From positions 124,001 to 188,000 of the forward strand of contig MU130359.1 of assembly GCA_015039465.1 (NCBI GenBank): a DNA stretch of 64,000 nt, given 5' to 3'. Origin of the DNA: Phlegmacium glaucopus (taxonomy: Eukaryota > Basidiomycota > Agaricomycetes > Agaricales > Cortinariaceae). Made by a program: the position numbers and the translations under genes. The notes beneath the pieces are model-generated. The model was not told where the DNA came from, ran no database searches, and saw nothing but the letters and a program-made list of their open reading frames with translations. Below are positions 44,634 through 57,257 of this stretch, piece after piece. Position 1 is the stretch's first letter. Each line of letters opens with the position of its first letter.

Positions 44634-45480
44634 CTAGATAGGGGAATGACGTCTTATCGCAGTTGTCTTACTTGGTTTTAAAGAACACCAACCTCGATCT
44701 TCCCGTGTCTCAGTTACTTTGAAAGAGAAACATTGTTGTTCTCGTTTATGTAAGGTTGGCACTGGTTTGCGGTCCAAAAATAATTCCGGAGTAACATCCG
44801 CTCCAAGTAAAGGAGTAAAGCTGCCTTTCTTGTGCGTGTGCGTGATCACTGGTCTAAATAAACCCGCCACGGTAAACACGTTCAGAGCGGTGGTCAACTC
44901 TGCTGAGCCAGTATTGAGTAAGATGACGATACAGCCTACGCGGATCAAGATAGATTCCAGCCAAGTAAGTTATCGCCTGGAAAAAGGAGAGGCATTTCGA
45001 TAATGGTGTTAATAAAAGTGAAAATAGCACGTACGCGGATTAAACACTTGCTCTGAACACGCATATATGGACACCTTGCACCCTTCTCAGAACCTTCTTG
45101 AAACTAATCGTCGCCTCCAAAAAATCTTTGATTTCGCCTTCTTCAAGTGCTTTGAGACGGTTAGGCACTTTCATGATGGCGCCCAGCATGCTTTCGATAG
45201 CTTCGAGGAGGTAAGGAATCCACATTTAAATTGACAAAAGAAAAAGGAATCGCGAACTTGTGTGTCTGCCAAGTTTATGTGGCAGAGAGAGATCTTCGGC
45301 TTTGTGGCAAGGCTATATACGGAAAGAAGTAATGACGAAAGGTGCAAATGAGCGAGGTCTGGAGATAAGGAAAGAAGGCTCGAAACCTGCTCAGGTGTTT
45401 ATATGCGCGAACATTGTGATGGTCAAAATAATGATGGCACCTGTGCATGTGACGATGCCATATGCTACTTAGTACTGGAG
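44634..45480 (-). CDS. Possible multi-exon hypothetical protein, weak
   Basis: Three protein-like pieces line up on the minus strand: YGIVTCTGAIIILTITMFAH (about 45470-45410, hydrophobic), YLLEAIESMLGAIMKVPNRL followed by EIKDFLEATISFKKVLRRVQ (45218-45075), and LLNTGSAELTTALNVFTVAG followed by ADVTPELFLDRKPVPT (44925-44745). Splice-like donors and acceptors exist between them, but I could not fix one consistent set or a start. It could be a real membrane-associated gene or chance frames. No function is proposed. Confidence 0.25.
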
Positions 45481-46086
45481 ATTATCGTGTGGCGTCGTGC
45501 AAGGAATTAGAGCGCCTAATACATCTTAGCAAAGGGAATAATCTGGTAACCACAAGAGCAGAAGCGAATACACCGATACCGATACCAGTACTATGGCATA
45601 GATGTATACAAATAAATTAAACTGTAACCAGTTAATCGTCCAGCCTGAGGTAGTGGCGCATCAGTAACTTGACAAAAGAGTCAACCCTTTTCCGAGTTTT
45701 GAGCGGATTTTTGGAGGGGTTTCTCTGACCTAAAAGCGCCGAAAATCAGTGCAAATCATTGGTCCCTGAGAAGGGACGACTACAAACGTGTCACTGTCGC
45801 AGAAAAGTTGTCAAATAAGTGTCCTCGTTTCGGGTTCAAGTTTCCGCTGGTCTCGGACAAAAGCAAAGGAGGATAATCGGTTCCTCGGTTTCTTTGGCTT
45901 TGGACTTTTCGGGTCAAAAAAATGCAGACTTTTTTTGACAGCCTTACTGATGACTCAAGTACTATAATGGCTAGCGGTGAGAATCTTGAGTTGTAAGTCA
46001 TGATGGTAGTCAGTCTGTATTTATTTCGTTTCTTGTCATAAGGGCTGAATCATTTCTCGAAAGATAGCGGCAACAGATGTGAGGTG
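45481..46086. other. Intergenic, no gene seen
   Basis: No supported coding sequence or repeat. Presumed 3' flank of the PY-motif gene. Confidence 0.45.
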
Positions 46087-46976
46087 TCAGCCTGCTGCCT
46101 GTCGATCTGTGTTGCTCGAAACCACCGATGTGTCTATACCATCATCACCACCATTGTCATTTCTTGGTAGTGACGAGTGGGTTGTATTTTCCAAAACGAC
46201 ATCTGGTGGCGATCGATTCCGATTCTGTATCTCGGACTCAAGGTATTTCGGTGGTCCACCAGAATTGTCGTAAGCAGGAAGGAAATCTTTAATGCCCAAT
46301 TCACCATCGTGGTCCGTCTCAGCTGTTATATCTCCAAGTCTACGACCACTGGAGTCTATATCAGTGGCACGGGTACGTCGATTGGTGCGACCCATATACG
46401 CAGCTGGAAATCCTGGCAAAGGCGGATGAGGATATGGAGGGTAAAACTGTCCGTCGCATTCCAGGGACTGCAGCTCCATTGGTTGATGAAAAGAAGGGTA
46501 CCTTCGCGAGGCTGAAGGATAGTCTCTGACACTACTGTTCAGATCGGGGAGATTCGACGACCGTGACACTCCGTGTTTCACTCTAAGATACCTATGAATC
46601 CGAAGAAGTCAGCAAGTGGATTGAGATACACGTCAGTCGTACCTTCGGAAAATGACGCAGACTATAATCACTATTACCAGTGTTAGAAATATGTACTCCA
46701 GTATGGACTGAATTAACCCCATTCTCATAAGTCAAGGAAAGATAAATAAAACAAGGATTTGCGTGCCTTTGACAAACCGCCTCTCTGTGTCCCTGATTGG
46801 TCGCTGGGGGTGCTTTGGCTGCTTGAATTGGACGGGGTGGGGGTGGCAGGTACTGCCATTGTTGTCGATGAAAGCACTTGACGGATTGCAAAGTACGCTG
46901 CTGCTGTTTGTAGCACCAGTCGAGAGTCATGAGATGCAACTGTGGCTGCAACTTTTGTTGTCGTTGAACTGATCAT
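46087..46976 (-). CDS. Single-pass membrane protein with PY motifs, function unknown
   Basis: I place exons at 46976-46767, 46707-46643 and 46591-46087, giving about 259 residues. The N-terminal part is Ser/Thr/Ala-rich (PATPTPSNSSSQSTPSDQSG), then one strong membrane segment (ILEYIFLTLVIVIIVCVIF) followed by Arg-Arg-Tyr-Leu-Arg, so the N-terminus is probably outside. The cytoplasmic tail has Pro/Tyr motifs (FYPPYPHPPLPGFP; KDFLPAYDNSGGPPKYLESE), where PPKY fits the PPxY sequence bound by WW domains of Rsp5/Nedd4-type ubiquitin ligases. The first intron (46766-46708, 59 nt) would be GC-AG. If it is rejected, the frame can start at ATG 46720-46722 (MGLIQSILEYIF), giving 194 residues. The second intron (46642-46592) is an ordinary GT-AG intron. 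No catalytic domain is seen. Confidence 0.7.
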
Positions 46977-49280
46977 TTGATCTATCAATTTCCCCCCCAA
47001 CTTGAACCTCGATTTTTCAGTGGTGTCACCTCCCTAGGCCGCCAGGAGAGTTGATTGGAAGACTCACGTAGTGTGGACTCGAAGAATGGGTGTGCGATGC
47101 ACTCCAGTGTGTAGTCTTCCCTTCAAAATGTCACTGACGGCGTCAAAGTCAGGTTAGGTGTGCGGTGTACCAGGGGCTTGTTTATATTATTATTAGCTCG
47201 AAAGCAAACCTTTACTGAAGTCCGGTCCGGTAGTACCCAGATATCGGACATCTTCTAATCTCCCGGTCACAGTTTACCCCAGTCCAGTGGAAAGCGTGGA
47301 AACCCCAAGGTAGAATTCAATCTAAGCGCCAAAGACCGGCCTTCAAAAACCTAAAAAGGAAAATATTATTGGATCAATTTTTCAATTTTTATACTATTTC
47401 CTGCAATTTTGTGAAATTCTTTCCTCAAATGATGGCTGTGATATTTCTGGCTTGCCCGCGGCCTGGTGACTTGTGAGGTAAACAATCAGTTTTTGCGCTC
47501 AGGTTCTGACCCGCTATAACCAGATTATCATGCGAAGCAGAAGACACCTCACCCGATCTAGATTCAAAGAGTCATCTTGGATTTTTTGGCCAGAGAAACC
47601 CAAAAAAAAACCGTGAAAACCCGAACTCAAGCAAAAACCCTTTCTACGACTGGGAATGGTGTATCCTTCCTGCAGGACTATGTAATGAATTTCCATCAGA
47701 AATGATTTTAGGGCTTTTAAGTCAGGGAAACCCAAGAACCTGCTTAAGTCCTCCTTTAAACTTGTATTCAAAGGTTCAGCACGAGCTTAGGAAGTGGTGA
47801 TCGGTGTTATTTACTACTGCGTAGTTATTTTCGCAGTTACAGCCGCTAAAGGCGCCAGAGACATTCCTCGCTTGCATTGCCGTCTCTCTAAGAGTTCAAA
47901 GGAAGGCAGTGTAACATAATTCAGTAATTTCAACTTGCCTTCAAGTACTCCCCCTCTGGAATATTTTGGGTTTGCGCTGGCAACTACTGGCACAAGGACT
48001 TGAGAAAAAAATACCCAGGGTCGATTTTTTGTAAGGTTGGCGCCTCGAATGGGTTGTTGCCATCACTATGAAAACCAATTTTTGGGTGCGTGAGGCGAGC
48101 CGGCGGCAACGTATTTACTAGTATTGCGTAGATTTTTTCGAGTTTCGCTCATCCCAACTACCACGCCATTGTACATTCTTTCTTTCCGCACCCATTTCTC
48201 TCTTTTCTTTTTCCATTTCTGATACAGTTTGGGTGGCAAACTCGAGGGCAGACTCCGATACTATTTCGAACGTTCTGTCGGTGACAACGGAGATTAATCA
48301 CAACGTGTCATAGCCCCGCTGTGGCGTCCGATTTAGTGCAACAGGCAGTGTGGCAGTGGAGTCCCAGTCAGCGACCGCCGACTGCCAGATGCTGGTACGA
48401 ACTTGGGCATTTAAGTAGGCCAAGACGAAGACCTGCATGCTAGTAGCCCCCTAATGCTAGTAATAGACTATGCAGTCTACGCAGTAGATGCCCCAGTAGA
48501 ATTCGAAGGCCTATGTATAGGTCAATCAAATCTCAACTTGAATCTGCCATGCCATGTGGTCTACCGACTCCACATCTCGTAAGGTCACCTAACATTGACG
48601 TTGTGTAGCTACCCAACCAAAAGTTGGGGGGTTCGGCTAAACATCATGCATCATTCTGTGGGGGGAAGATCATCTTAGGGCTATGAACCGGAAGTACTGT
48701 TGTGCACATCTAGCAGTATCATTTGTTAATTCCAACAAAAAAAAAGTAGTACAGTAGCCCATTGTGCATTTAATAAAATCTTCCACGTCTGGAAGAAAAA
48801 GTTATGGAAAAAAAAGAGGGCAATGGGACAAACGTAAAAAAGCAAAGGTTGGGGGGAGGGAATTGGAAACAGAAAAAAGTTGAAAGACAAAGAGAAAGAG
48901 AAAACATTCAAGTCGTTACACTGAGGGGATACTGAGAGCTACGAAGAGAAGAGGTAATGTAAGAAGTGAGGAGTGACGCATGAATGGGGTAATGGATAAA
49001 GAGACTGAAAAAATATCATGTCTTAAAAAAATGTATAAGGGCAGGGCCTTCAAAGTAGTGTTAATAAAGCAGAAAAGCGGCGTCTGGTTAAACAAGAGTG
49101 GGTGGCGGTGGGATTTGACGGGACATTGAAGGTCTGATCAGATGAAGGGCGTACAGTCCACACGGCCAAGGTAGTGAAGAAAAAGCACAAGGTTCTTGTA
49201 GTGAGTATATGGATGTATAGAAGGAGCGGGGACATGAGGTGGATCGCAGAGTGAGCGAAGGGAGAAAGGAACCCAGAGCT
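46977..49280. other. Long intergenic region
   Basis: About 2.3 kb without a supported gene. The part next to 49280 is probably the 3' UTR of the kinase gene and the part next to 46977 the promoter of the PY-motif gene. The open frames in 47514-47771 and 48726-48911 have no motif or splice context. No tRNA or repeat recognised. Confidence 0.5.
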
Positions 49281-52266
49281 TTATGAACCCTGCTTTCCTG
49301 TCTTGAATCGCAGCAGAGGAGCAAGTCCAGGTGATGAACAAGCCTTTTTCAGAAATTCATGCTAGAAACAGAGCCGTCAATGACCAGCTCTACTCAAAAA
49401 ACGACAATCAACGTACCTCAAGCAACTCATTCGCTGTCGCCCGACTACTCACATCTACACAAAGACAAACAGCCAAAAATGACTTGAGTTCTCTACTCAA
49501 CGCCTCAGGTTTCTTCAACGTCGGCGTTCCATTTGTGGCAATCAAGTATAATGCTTTCAGAGGTTCTTCATCCAGATATGGAGGCTCGTTCTCGATCATC
49601 TCAATTGCCATGATGCCCAAGGACCAAATGTCCACTTTTGCACCGTATTCTTTCTGTTTGACGACTTCGGGGGCCATCCAGTAGGGTGTACCGACCATGG
49701 TAGCACGCTTTGACTTTTGGTCTGTTAGTTTGGCGCAAAATCCGAAATCGGCTGATGAAGGCAGAGAGGTTAACGAATAATTTCAGGGGGAAAAGAGATG
49801 TTGTTTAATACGTACTGATCTTCACACGACCTTGAGCATCAAGGAGAACGTTATCAGACTTGATATCTCGATGGATGATGCTTTGGCTATGTAGATGTCC
49901 TAGTCCTCTACACGTCTTGAAAAGAAAGGATTTCAATCCACAAGGATGGCCCACTTCGGAAGAACACTAACCTCTAAGCATATACTCGATATCTGATCTT
50001 CTTCCAACGTATTATTTTCAATAATATCCGTCAATGCGCCACCCTCCATATACTCCATGACCACCCAAAGTTCATTATTCTTAACCAAATAGGATTCCAA
50101 AAAGTTGACGATATTAGGGTGTTGCGATTCTTTCATCACCAGAATCTCGTTTACGATAAGTTCCTTGCGTGGTTGATGCGAGAGATCCATCTCTTTAATC
50201 GCAACTTTCTTGCCTGTGGCGAGGGTTTTGGCGACGTAAACGTGTCCGGAAGCACTGGAGACAATAAACAAGATTAACCCATTGACAGACAGGAAGGCGA
50301 AAGAAGAAATGAACACCGAAGCGTCGGAACGACAAAAGAACGAAACCCCCCACCACAGATAGTGAATTAGGGCTGTAAAAAAAATACAACTCACCCTTGT
50401 CCAACTTTCTTGATCTTGCTATAAAGCAGCTTGGGATCATTACCTGAGACCACCTGCCTCAACTTCTCCATAATCTGCACCTCCGTCATCGTACTAATCC
50501 TCTTCTCCTTTGGTTTCTCCAATGCAGCAGCAGCAGCAGCTACACCGCCGTCCTTTCCAGTACCTTTAGTCGGTTTTTCTTGGTTTTGGATCTGGACTTT
50601 CTTGGTTGTTTGGAGGGGTAGGACGGGCGGCGGACCGGTGGTGGATCCAGCTGCTCCGCTGGCTGGGTTTGTGATAGGTGTTGAAGTAGCGGGAGATGAT
50701 TTGGAAGGAGGCATGGGTGGTCTTTGATCTTGTGTTTTCTGCATCTGTTGTTGCTGTAGTTGACGATCTTGCTCCTGTCGTTCCTGCTGTTGTTGGCGTT
50801 CCTGCTGCTGCTGTAGCCGTTGCTCTTGCTGAATCTGCTGTTTTTGTTCTTGCAATCGCTGCTGCTGTTCTTGTTGCCACTGTTGTTCCTGTCTTTCCTG
50901 CTGGAGCTGGATCTGCTGTCTCGCTTGCTGTTCTGACTGAGTGGGTAAAGAATCATTCCTCGGTGGTATCCCAGTTGTAGTTGCTGCTGGTGGTCCTTGA
51001 GCTCTAGCACGTAAGCGTAGATCAGCAGGAAGGGGTGTCATCTCGGCTTTCGTAGAAGGCAGAGTTGAGGACCCAGGGGCGGGTGGTGCAGATCGACCAG
51101 CGGAAACCGGAGGTCGTGGAGCAACTCGGGATGCTTGTGGTAGGTTGGGTAGTACACGAGGCCCTTGTACAGTGGACAAGGTGCTTGCGAGGTGCGACCC
51201 GTTGACTAGCTCTGCTGCGCGTGCGGCGGCGGTGGGTAAGCTATCGTTGTCATTAACGACTCCTGCTGAAGAACTATCGAGACGTTTAACATTCGGCCTC
51301 GAGTCTGAGCTGCCACCGAAACCCGTTCCTGCACCAAAACGAGCGGGCGCACCTGCAATTTTTGGTTTAGATAAAGCGATATTTGAGATTTGTGAGAATT
51401 TTTACCAATAGACAAGTCTTCTAATTCTCGTTTCTGATGGTCTGTGTAAAATTCCAGGACGTCCAAGACAGCTTGAGGATCTTTAGCATAATCTTCCCTT
51501 GTAATCGCGGATTTGGTCAGCAGTTTGCTCCACTGTTCCGGCATGCCCTATTTGAGAAATGACAGGTTAAGGGAAAAAAAAAACATGGGAGGGGGGAGGC
51601 AAGAAACACACCGTAAATCCGCCAGAGACGGGGTCGAAGCCAACATGGACCTTGTGTACGAAGTTAGTTGGATTACTGACGCCCATGAGCGGACTTCGCG
51701 AGTAAACATCGTCCAGCCAACCGTAGAGCTCTTCATCGTTCTTTAAGGATAGATAAAACCGACGATCAGTGGTTTCTAGCAATAGACAATATGGCTTCAT
51801 ATCTATCCGTTCGATGTTAGAGATGGCACTAAGCATGATGATGCTTTGGTGAGGAGCTGACTGTAAGACCGTCAGTGAAGAGGCAGGAAATTCCAGACAA
51901 TAGGCGCACATCATTTTTATGGATAGATAGCGTTTGTTCCTTTAGTACCAACCATTTTCGCTGAAATAGCCAGTTTCCAAAGCTGTCCTCCTTCATGCTG
52001 ACTGAGCCACTTCGGACTATTTGCGAGTTGAATGGATCATCTGGTCCACGATTTGGGGATCCGCCAATTCCGGAGTACGGAAAAGCATAAGACGACGCTG
52101 ACGGTGACGCTGGTGTGAACGGAAATGAATTATTGTACCCGCCTGGTGAAGATGAATTACTTGAGTATTCAGTAGTTCCCGAGTTCTCAGTGCCGCGTCT
52201 AGCAGGTGCTGGTGGTGCCGGACGCGATGGGGTCAGAGAAGTAGCTGTGACCTGGTGATAATCCAT
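49281..52266 (-). CDS. CLA4: p21-activated kinase of Cla4 type (PH, CRIB, Ser/Thr kinase)
   Basis: A multi-exon gene from ATG 52264-52266 ([20 protein letters not shown]) to TAA 49281-49283. Order: Ser/Pro-rich start; PH domain ([40 protein letters not shown]); CRIB box ([20 protein letters not shown]), which binds Cdc42/Rac-GTP; a long Pro/Ser linker with a Gln/Glu/Arg-rich coiled coil (50760-50930); then a kinase with [17 protein letters not shown] (Lys), [13 protein letters not shown] (catalytic Asp), TDFGFCAKL (metal Asp), [15 protein letters not shown] (activation loop) and a short tail. PH plus CRIB defines Cla4 rather than Ste20. The kinase acts at sites of polarised growth and septation. 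The Gln-rich linker is unusually long. Antisense open frames over the linker are composition shadows. Confidence 0.94.
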
Positions 52267-53497
52267 CTTGATGATGGAAGAGAACAAAGGTAATAAGGAA
52301 AGATCTGCTGAGGTTCGCAGTTGCTAGTGTCGTCTTTGAGAACGTTAGGACCGTTAACAACGTCTTGGACTGGTCGTCGTCGTCGTCCAGCCCTTGGATG
52401 GCCCTTGTTTGTCAGCAGTGCCACCCATCGGATCTACCCGGCCTAGGCAACATCCATCTCTAAGGAAACCGTTGAACAACGGCCACAGCAAAATATGCAA
52501 AGAACAATATACACAGGTGAACTATGACCTAATTAGAAGCGATAGTGCTATACAGTAATAATCAGCGTGCAGATCGGATTGTTGTTGTATGCAACTAATC
52601 AAAATTTAAATGAGAAAATACTTTTGGAAAAGTGGAAACGCCAATTATTTATAAAATCGTAGTTGAACAACCCCATGCATTTCTCGCCAAGTAGAAATTT
52701 AGTTCCTAAATCAGGAGGTAGACAGGATATTTTCATTTCTTGTTGAACAAGTGAAAAGGCTATGAACACTTTGTGGACTCATAGTTCACTGAACGCCTGC
52801 AGTACATATCCATGGTAGAATACTCTTGGATGACGTCTTGTCGTCAAGTGCCATCACATATCCCAGGAAAAGCACTCCGTATTGTGGTAGTCCAGTTTTA
52901 TACTCCCGACATGACGACAAATGAATTACTTTTTAGTTGCTCTAACCAACCAAACGATTCTCAGTGCCATTAAATACCAAAGAGAAATAGAGAAACCATG
53001 CACCTATATGTAAACCTCTTCTTCGTAAACGAAAACTCTCCTAACTTATGTCCAACCATGTCCTGTGTCACGACTACTGGCAGGTATTCCTTGCCATTAT
53101 GTACATCGAATCGAATGCTAGCGAACGCAAAGATTTTCAGTTTCGGAATTCTTTTTCTTTCGCAGATGATTTTACGGGAACATACCCCACAAAGTTAGGT
53201 AGAATGGTGCATGATCTGGCTTGCGTCTTTATGGGAGTATGATTTGCCAGCGCCTCTCGAAGGTTAGGAAATGGGACAAAATAAGGACCTTGGATAAAAG
53301 TGTTATTAAAGATATGTCTGGGTTAAAGATTCCTCACCTTTCCAAGCTGACCGTCCTGATTTCAGCAGCGCTTGAGTTGGGCGCATACCGTCGTTGTTGT
53401 CAAATGTTATGTAAATTACAGTGTTCAAGGTTTTGGTACTCCGCTTCTACCTTGGTCACGATAAGTCTCCAACTGTCCCCTCACTGCAGAACTCGGG
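52267..53497. other. Intergenic between divergent genes
   Basis: The left part holds the kinase promoter and 5' UTR; a tandem CGTCGTCGTCGTC stretch lies at 52374-52386. No other gene is supported. Confidence 0.5.
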
Positions 53498-53977
53498 ATG
53501 TCTGTAGCATCCAGTGCGGTGACACAAACTGGGACATCTACTGTTGGACCTGCTGCCCAATCCCTAACAAATGCCGACCCACCAATCTCGCAGCTCATTC
53601 CATACATAACCACCGCATTCTCCTGGCTCAAGTACTTCCTGAGCTCTATCATAACTTTTCGGCCGCTGCTGCTGCTGTTTTGGCCTCTGCCGATTTTACT
53701 ATACCTCTTTGCACCTGTGATCGTGTTCCTCGAGATTGTCTTGACAGTCTTCTTCTATTGGCCTTACACAACTACTCTCTATCTTCTTGAGGCCTTTTAC
53801 CCGCTATATGTTCTCGTTGGAGTTGCGTGTATTACTGGAGGCGTGTTAGGACTCGCAGGGCGCCAGCTGTCTCGGTTGTTGGTCCACCTTTTGCAGGTTG
53901 AGACGAGGAAGACTCCAAAAGTGGATTGGAAAGGCAAGGGAAAAGATGAAGGCTCGGACAGTCTTCTGGACAATTGA
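53498..53977 (+). CDS. Small multi-pass membrane protein, function unknown
   Basis: A single exon of 159 residues from ATG 53498 to the stop ending at 53977. After a Ser/Thr-rich start come strongly hydrophobic segments: LLLLFWPLPILLYLFAPVIV, FLEIVLTVFFYWPYTTTLYL and YPLYVLVGVACITGGVLGLA, i.e. three or four membrane spans. The tail is hydrophilic and basic to acidic (RKTPKVDWKGKGKDEGSD). The Pro-Leu-Pro and Trp-Pro-Tyr kinks and even hydrophobicity argue that it is a real gene. I do not recognise the family; an ER or vacuolar membrane location is only a guess. It lies 250 bp before the CNOT11-like gene on the same strand. Confidence 0.75.
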   Translation: MSVASSAVTQTGTSTVGPAAQSLTNADPPISQLIPYITTAFSWLKYFLSSIITFRPLLLLFWPLPILLYLFAPVIVFLEIVLTVFFYWPYTTTLYLLEAFYPLYVLVGVACITGGVLGLAGRQLSRLLVHLLQVETRKTPKVDWKGKGKDEGSDSLLDN

Positions 53978-54227
53978 AAGGTGATTTATTGGTATCATAA
54001 GACATCTACCCTTTCTGATCTGTATTCTGCGCAGATTCTTGCAGTCAAAATACCTACTTTATTGTACCTGTACTACAAAGTTGTAAGGCACATCGTGTCA
54101 TTTATATTTCGTGATGACCCTGATTACATAATCGTACTTAAACTGTGTGACTGCTGGATGTTGTCGGTTTCTTTGGGTGAACGCACTTGGCCCCTCCAAA
54201 TTTCCTGTTTTTCAACTCTGGCATAGA

Positions 54228-55897
54228 ATGCACCCCTTTCCTTCGGCGATAACGACGACGAATTTCTCAACGACAGCATCGACGAAAGCAACGACCCAGT
54301 ATCAGCCATTGACTTCTGGCGATTCTATTCGAGCATCAGTTGCCCACCTTCTCACCCGGGCCTTCTCACTACCATGCTCGACAGGTGCCATGGCTTTTGC
54401 CCAGCTTGTCCAGCCCAATTCGCGATTTCAGCTGGCTCTTGACGCGTTGTTACCGATTCTCGATTCAAACAAACCTGCTGAGGTAGGTGTCGCACCTTGT
54501 ACCACCCAAAAAAGATAGATTGACGACTTCTCTACTTTCCCTCTTATAGCTAGCCCAGCGAATTTTAGTCTCATTTATTCTGTATTCACTCTATGTGCCT
54601 CATCCTGTCACGGTCAACCCCTTTAGGTCGGCACTCTTGGTCGCTTATTTAAGGGAACGGGAAAAGGCTGTCACCATTGCGAATGAAGGGGGCGTAAGCC
54701 CCGACGAGCCACTTGTCTGGGTATTATGGAAAATCTTAAGAGGGGATGGTAATGATGTTCGTGTCTTGTTTTGATCAACTACAGTCCAATCACTAAATTC
54801 CCGATTCCTTCCCCCCCTCACCAGATCGGCCCTTACTCCCCTAGTACCCTGTGTCGAACTTCCCTGCCCCCAAAACTTAGAGCTACTAATCTGGTTCTTG
54901 ATGACGAATTGTATAATAGTATCTCTGACATGCAAGTCTTTTCGCCTCATGTTATCGACAATAGAGTATGGCTGACATCCGATTCAGAGACGACTCAACT
55001 TATTCTTATTTTCAAGAACGTAGGCGATCGGCCACCTCCGATCTTAACGAAAATCCTACTTCTAACCGCAACAATCATGGCGATGTCAGGCGCAATGTAG
55101 CGTCCGTCACCCCAGATTTTGCATCTCGCTCTCCTATCAGTTTCGAGGAAGACAGGCAGAACGAACGTCTCGTTCATGCTGTCAAGCTTCTCCTTGCAGC
55201 TCGTGGCCGTGTGCTCACCCTTTCTGAACAACGAGTGCGTGTCTTTTTCTTTTGGTCCAGCCCCCATTTTATAACTTGTCATGTTTTTCCTCAGGCACTC
55301 TCTCCCGTTATTCCTGACCTCGCGAGTACCAATATAATAACCTCCATTGATCTCAATGCCATAATCGCACACAATCCGACCATCGCTCATCCGCTCTTGG
55401 TTGGTCTACTCACCAACGCTAACCCCGATAACAACAATCCTAGGCCATTTCTTGATGTACTCCCATTTTTGCCACCCACCCTCCCAACTTTTGATCTCTA
55501 CGGCAGGCTCTTGAGAGATCAAACTCGGGTTACTGTTCAGGGATATTCAACTGTCGCGGATCTTGTCTTGATGGAGATCTTGGGCCGTTTTGTTCATGAA
55601 TGCATCAACTGGCTTGAAAATGCGGAGAAGGAGGAAAAGGCTGGGAATATTAGTGACGATCGCTTCGGGAAAGGGGTGCAAAACGTAGGTCCTTTGTACT
55701 CATCTACATGGTGGAACTTACCAACCCTTCTCCCGGCTGCATAGTTATGTCGCTTTTATCACTCGCTCATCAAATTATCGATCGTGGATCCGACATGTGA
55801 TGCAGATTCCACTGAGATGGCGCACTTCAGTCTTCGTAACGCTCGTTTTGAAGAAGCGAATACGCTTTACCGGGTTATTGCCACCTCCAGATTTTGA
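54228..55897 (+). CDS. CNOT11: CCR4-NOT complex subunit 11-like protein (CNOT11)
   Basis: About six exons from ATG 54228 to TGA 55895-55897. N-terminal part: MAFAQLVQPNSRFQLALDAL, then LAQRILVSFILYSLYVPHPV and NPFRSALLVAYLREREKAV, which fit the CNOT11 helical repeat region. The middle has IGPYSPSTLCRTSLPPKLRA and a Ser/Asn/Arg-rich linker. The C-terminal part has DLVLMEILGRFVHECINWLE, LCRFYHSLIKLSIVDPTCDA and MAHFSLRNARFEEANTLYRV, the conserved end of the family (DUF2363). CNOT11 joins CNOT10 and docks on the NOT1 N-terminus of the mRNA deadenylase; it is absent from budding yeast. One intron (from the GCAAGT after 54931, 56 nt) appears to use a GC donor, and another a GTTCGT donor. Confidence 0.85.
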
Positions 55898-57257
55898 AGA
55901 GAAGGATCTTACAAGCTCAAACCTTCTGCGGTCCGAACTGTCGACGAACCCATCCAACTTACAAAAATGATGATAGAAACAAAAAAAGTTAAATCCTTTT
56001 ATGCAACGCATACCAACTACGAAATCACAACGAGGGTGGTTTTTGAAAGGTGGCTGTATGGCTCGATATGTTTCCAGAGAAATATGCAATTTTATGCTGA
56101 TCATGTGTTGAAAAAAAACTCGGCGGACTTTATTTTCCTTCCTTCCTTTGTGGATTTTCCCTTGTATGTATTGTCCTTTATTGTCACAAATATGCATTTA
56201 TTCGTTTTTTCCCCCCCTTTACTTTCTGTTCTTTTTTGAATGAGACGAGGCCGTTCTGCAGGTTAAAAAAAAGATCTCCTATGCGTATTCCAAGCAAACT
56301 CATGATGACTTACACAAGTCCATTCAACCATTTTCGTCCAGACTTTTTTTCGCCACTTGTTTGATACCTCGTTTCACTTATCCAACTGATTTTTTTTTCT
56401 TACAACTTACCATTACGAATCACCTACTATCCGCTGTTCTGTCGTTTGTCTAGTGTCGTTATTTTTGTTAGGGTCTTTGTACAATATTAGATACGGTATT
56501 TATATCTGTTAAGTATAGAAAAAAAGGTCTGCGAAATAGAGGGTGTTACGATTCCAGCGATCCAGTCACTAATACAAGCTGTTACTTGGCCGCCATGATG
56601 CGTGATGCATTGATGCATCGATAATTCGAGTCCTCGAGCCATCCTCAAGGCTGAGTCTCATGCCTGAAAGCCTGAATCTTGCCGATGAAGGAGCAAGGCA
56701 GCTCGCAACCTCCTCGTAATAAACCTAAACCGCGAGTAACTCCAAGCTCGCGTTCAATCTGACAAGTCTTAGTCCAGTTCGGAATAAGGATGACCCGTCC
56801 ATATCTTCCCATAGGAAGACTCGTTCGAGTTCCTGTGAAAACCAATGTCCTCCGAGAGAGATGGGCGACCAGCCAGTCTCCCGTACACAGATTATAAATT
56901 CGTGTCTCTTCTTCGTGGGGAGGAGAGGATGACTGACACTCATGTATAGGCGGCCAGGCTACTCACATACTGTACTATCGATCCACGCGGTCGACTTGGC
57001 TGACTTGGCTGACTTGACCTCCGCGATAGTAGGAAGAAATACACTTCGATTCATTACCTTTACACTCTCAAGTCCTGAGAACCCCGACTGCCTAAGAGAA
57101 TCTTCTTGCGAAAGAATACAGCGACGTTTGGAATGTTCAGAGGGGCCAACTACTGCACATGTGCCCACATTTTTGTGGCAAATTTGTGGCGAATTGGTTA
57201 AAGTCGACAGCAGGTGGGAGCTGAGCGCATAAAAAGTTGAATACTGAGTACTGGGTA
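55898..57257. other. Intergenic, no gene seen
   Basis: AT-rich with T runs (56200-56400). A small inverted repeat of GATGCAT units lies near 56598-56622. No supported gene. Confidence 0.5.

Noticed and set aside
50566..51010. Long minus-strand frames rich in Ser/Asn or Thr/Ala over the kinase linker
   Set aside because: Alternative frames of the Gln/Pro-rich linker of the Cla4-type kinase.
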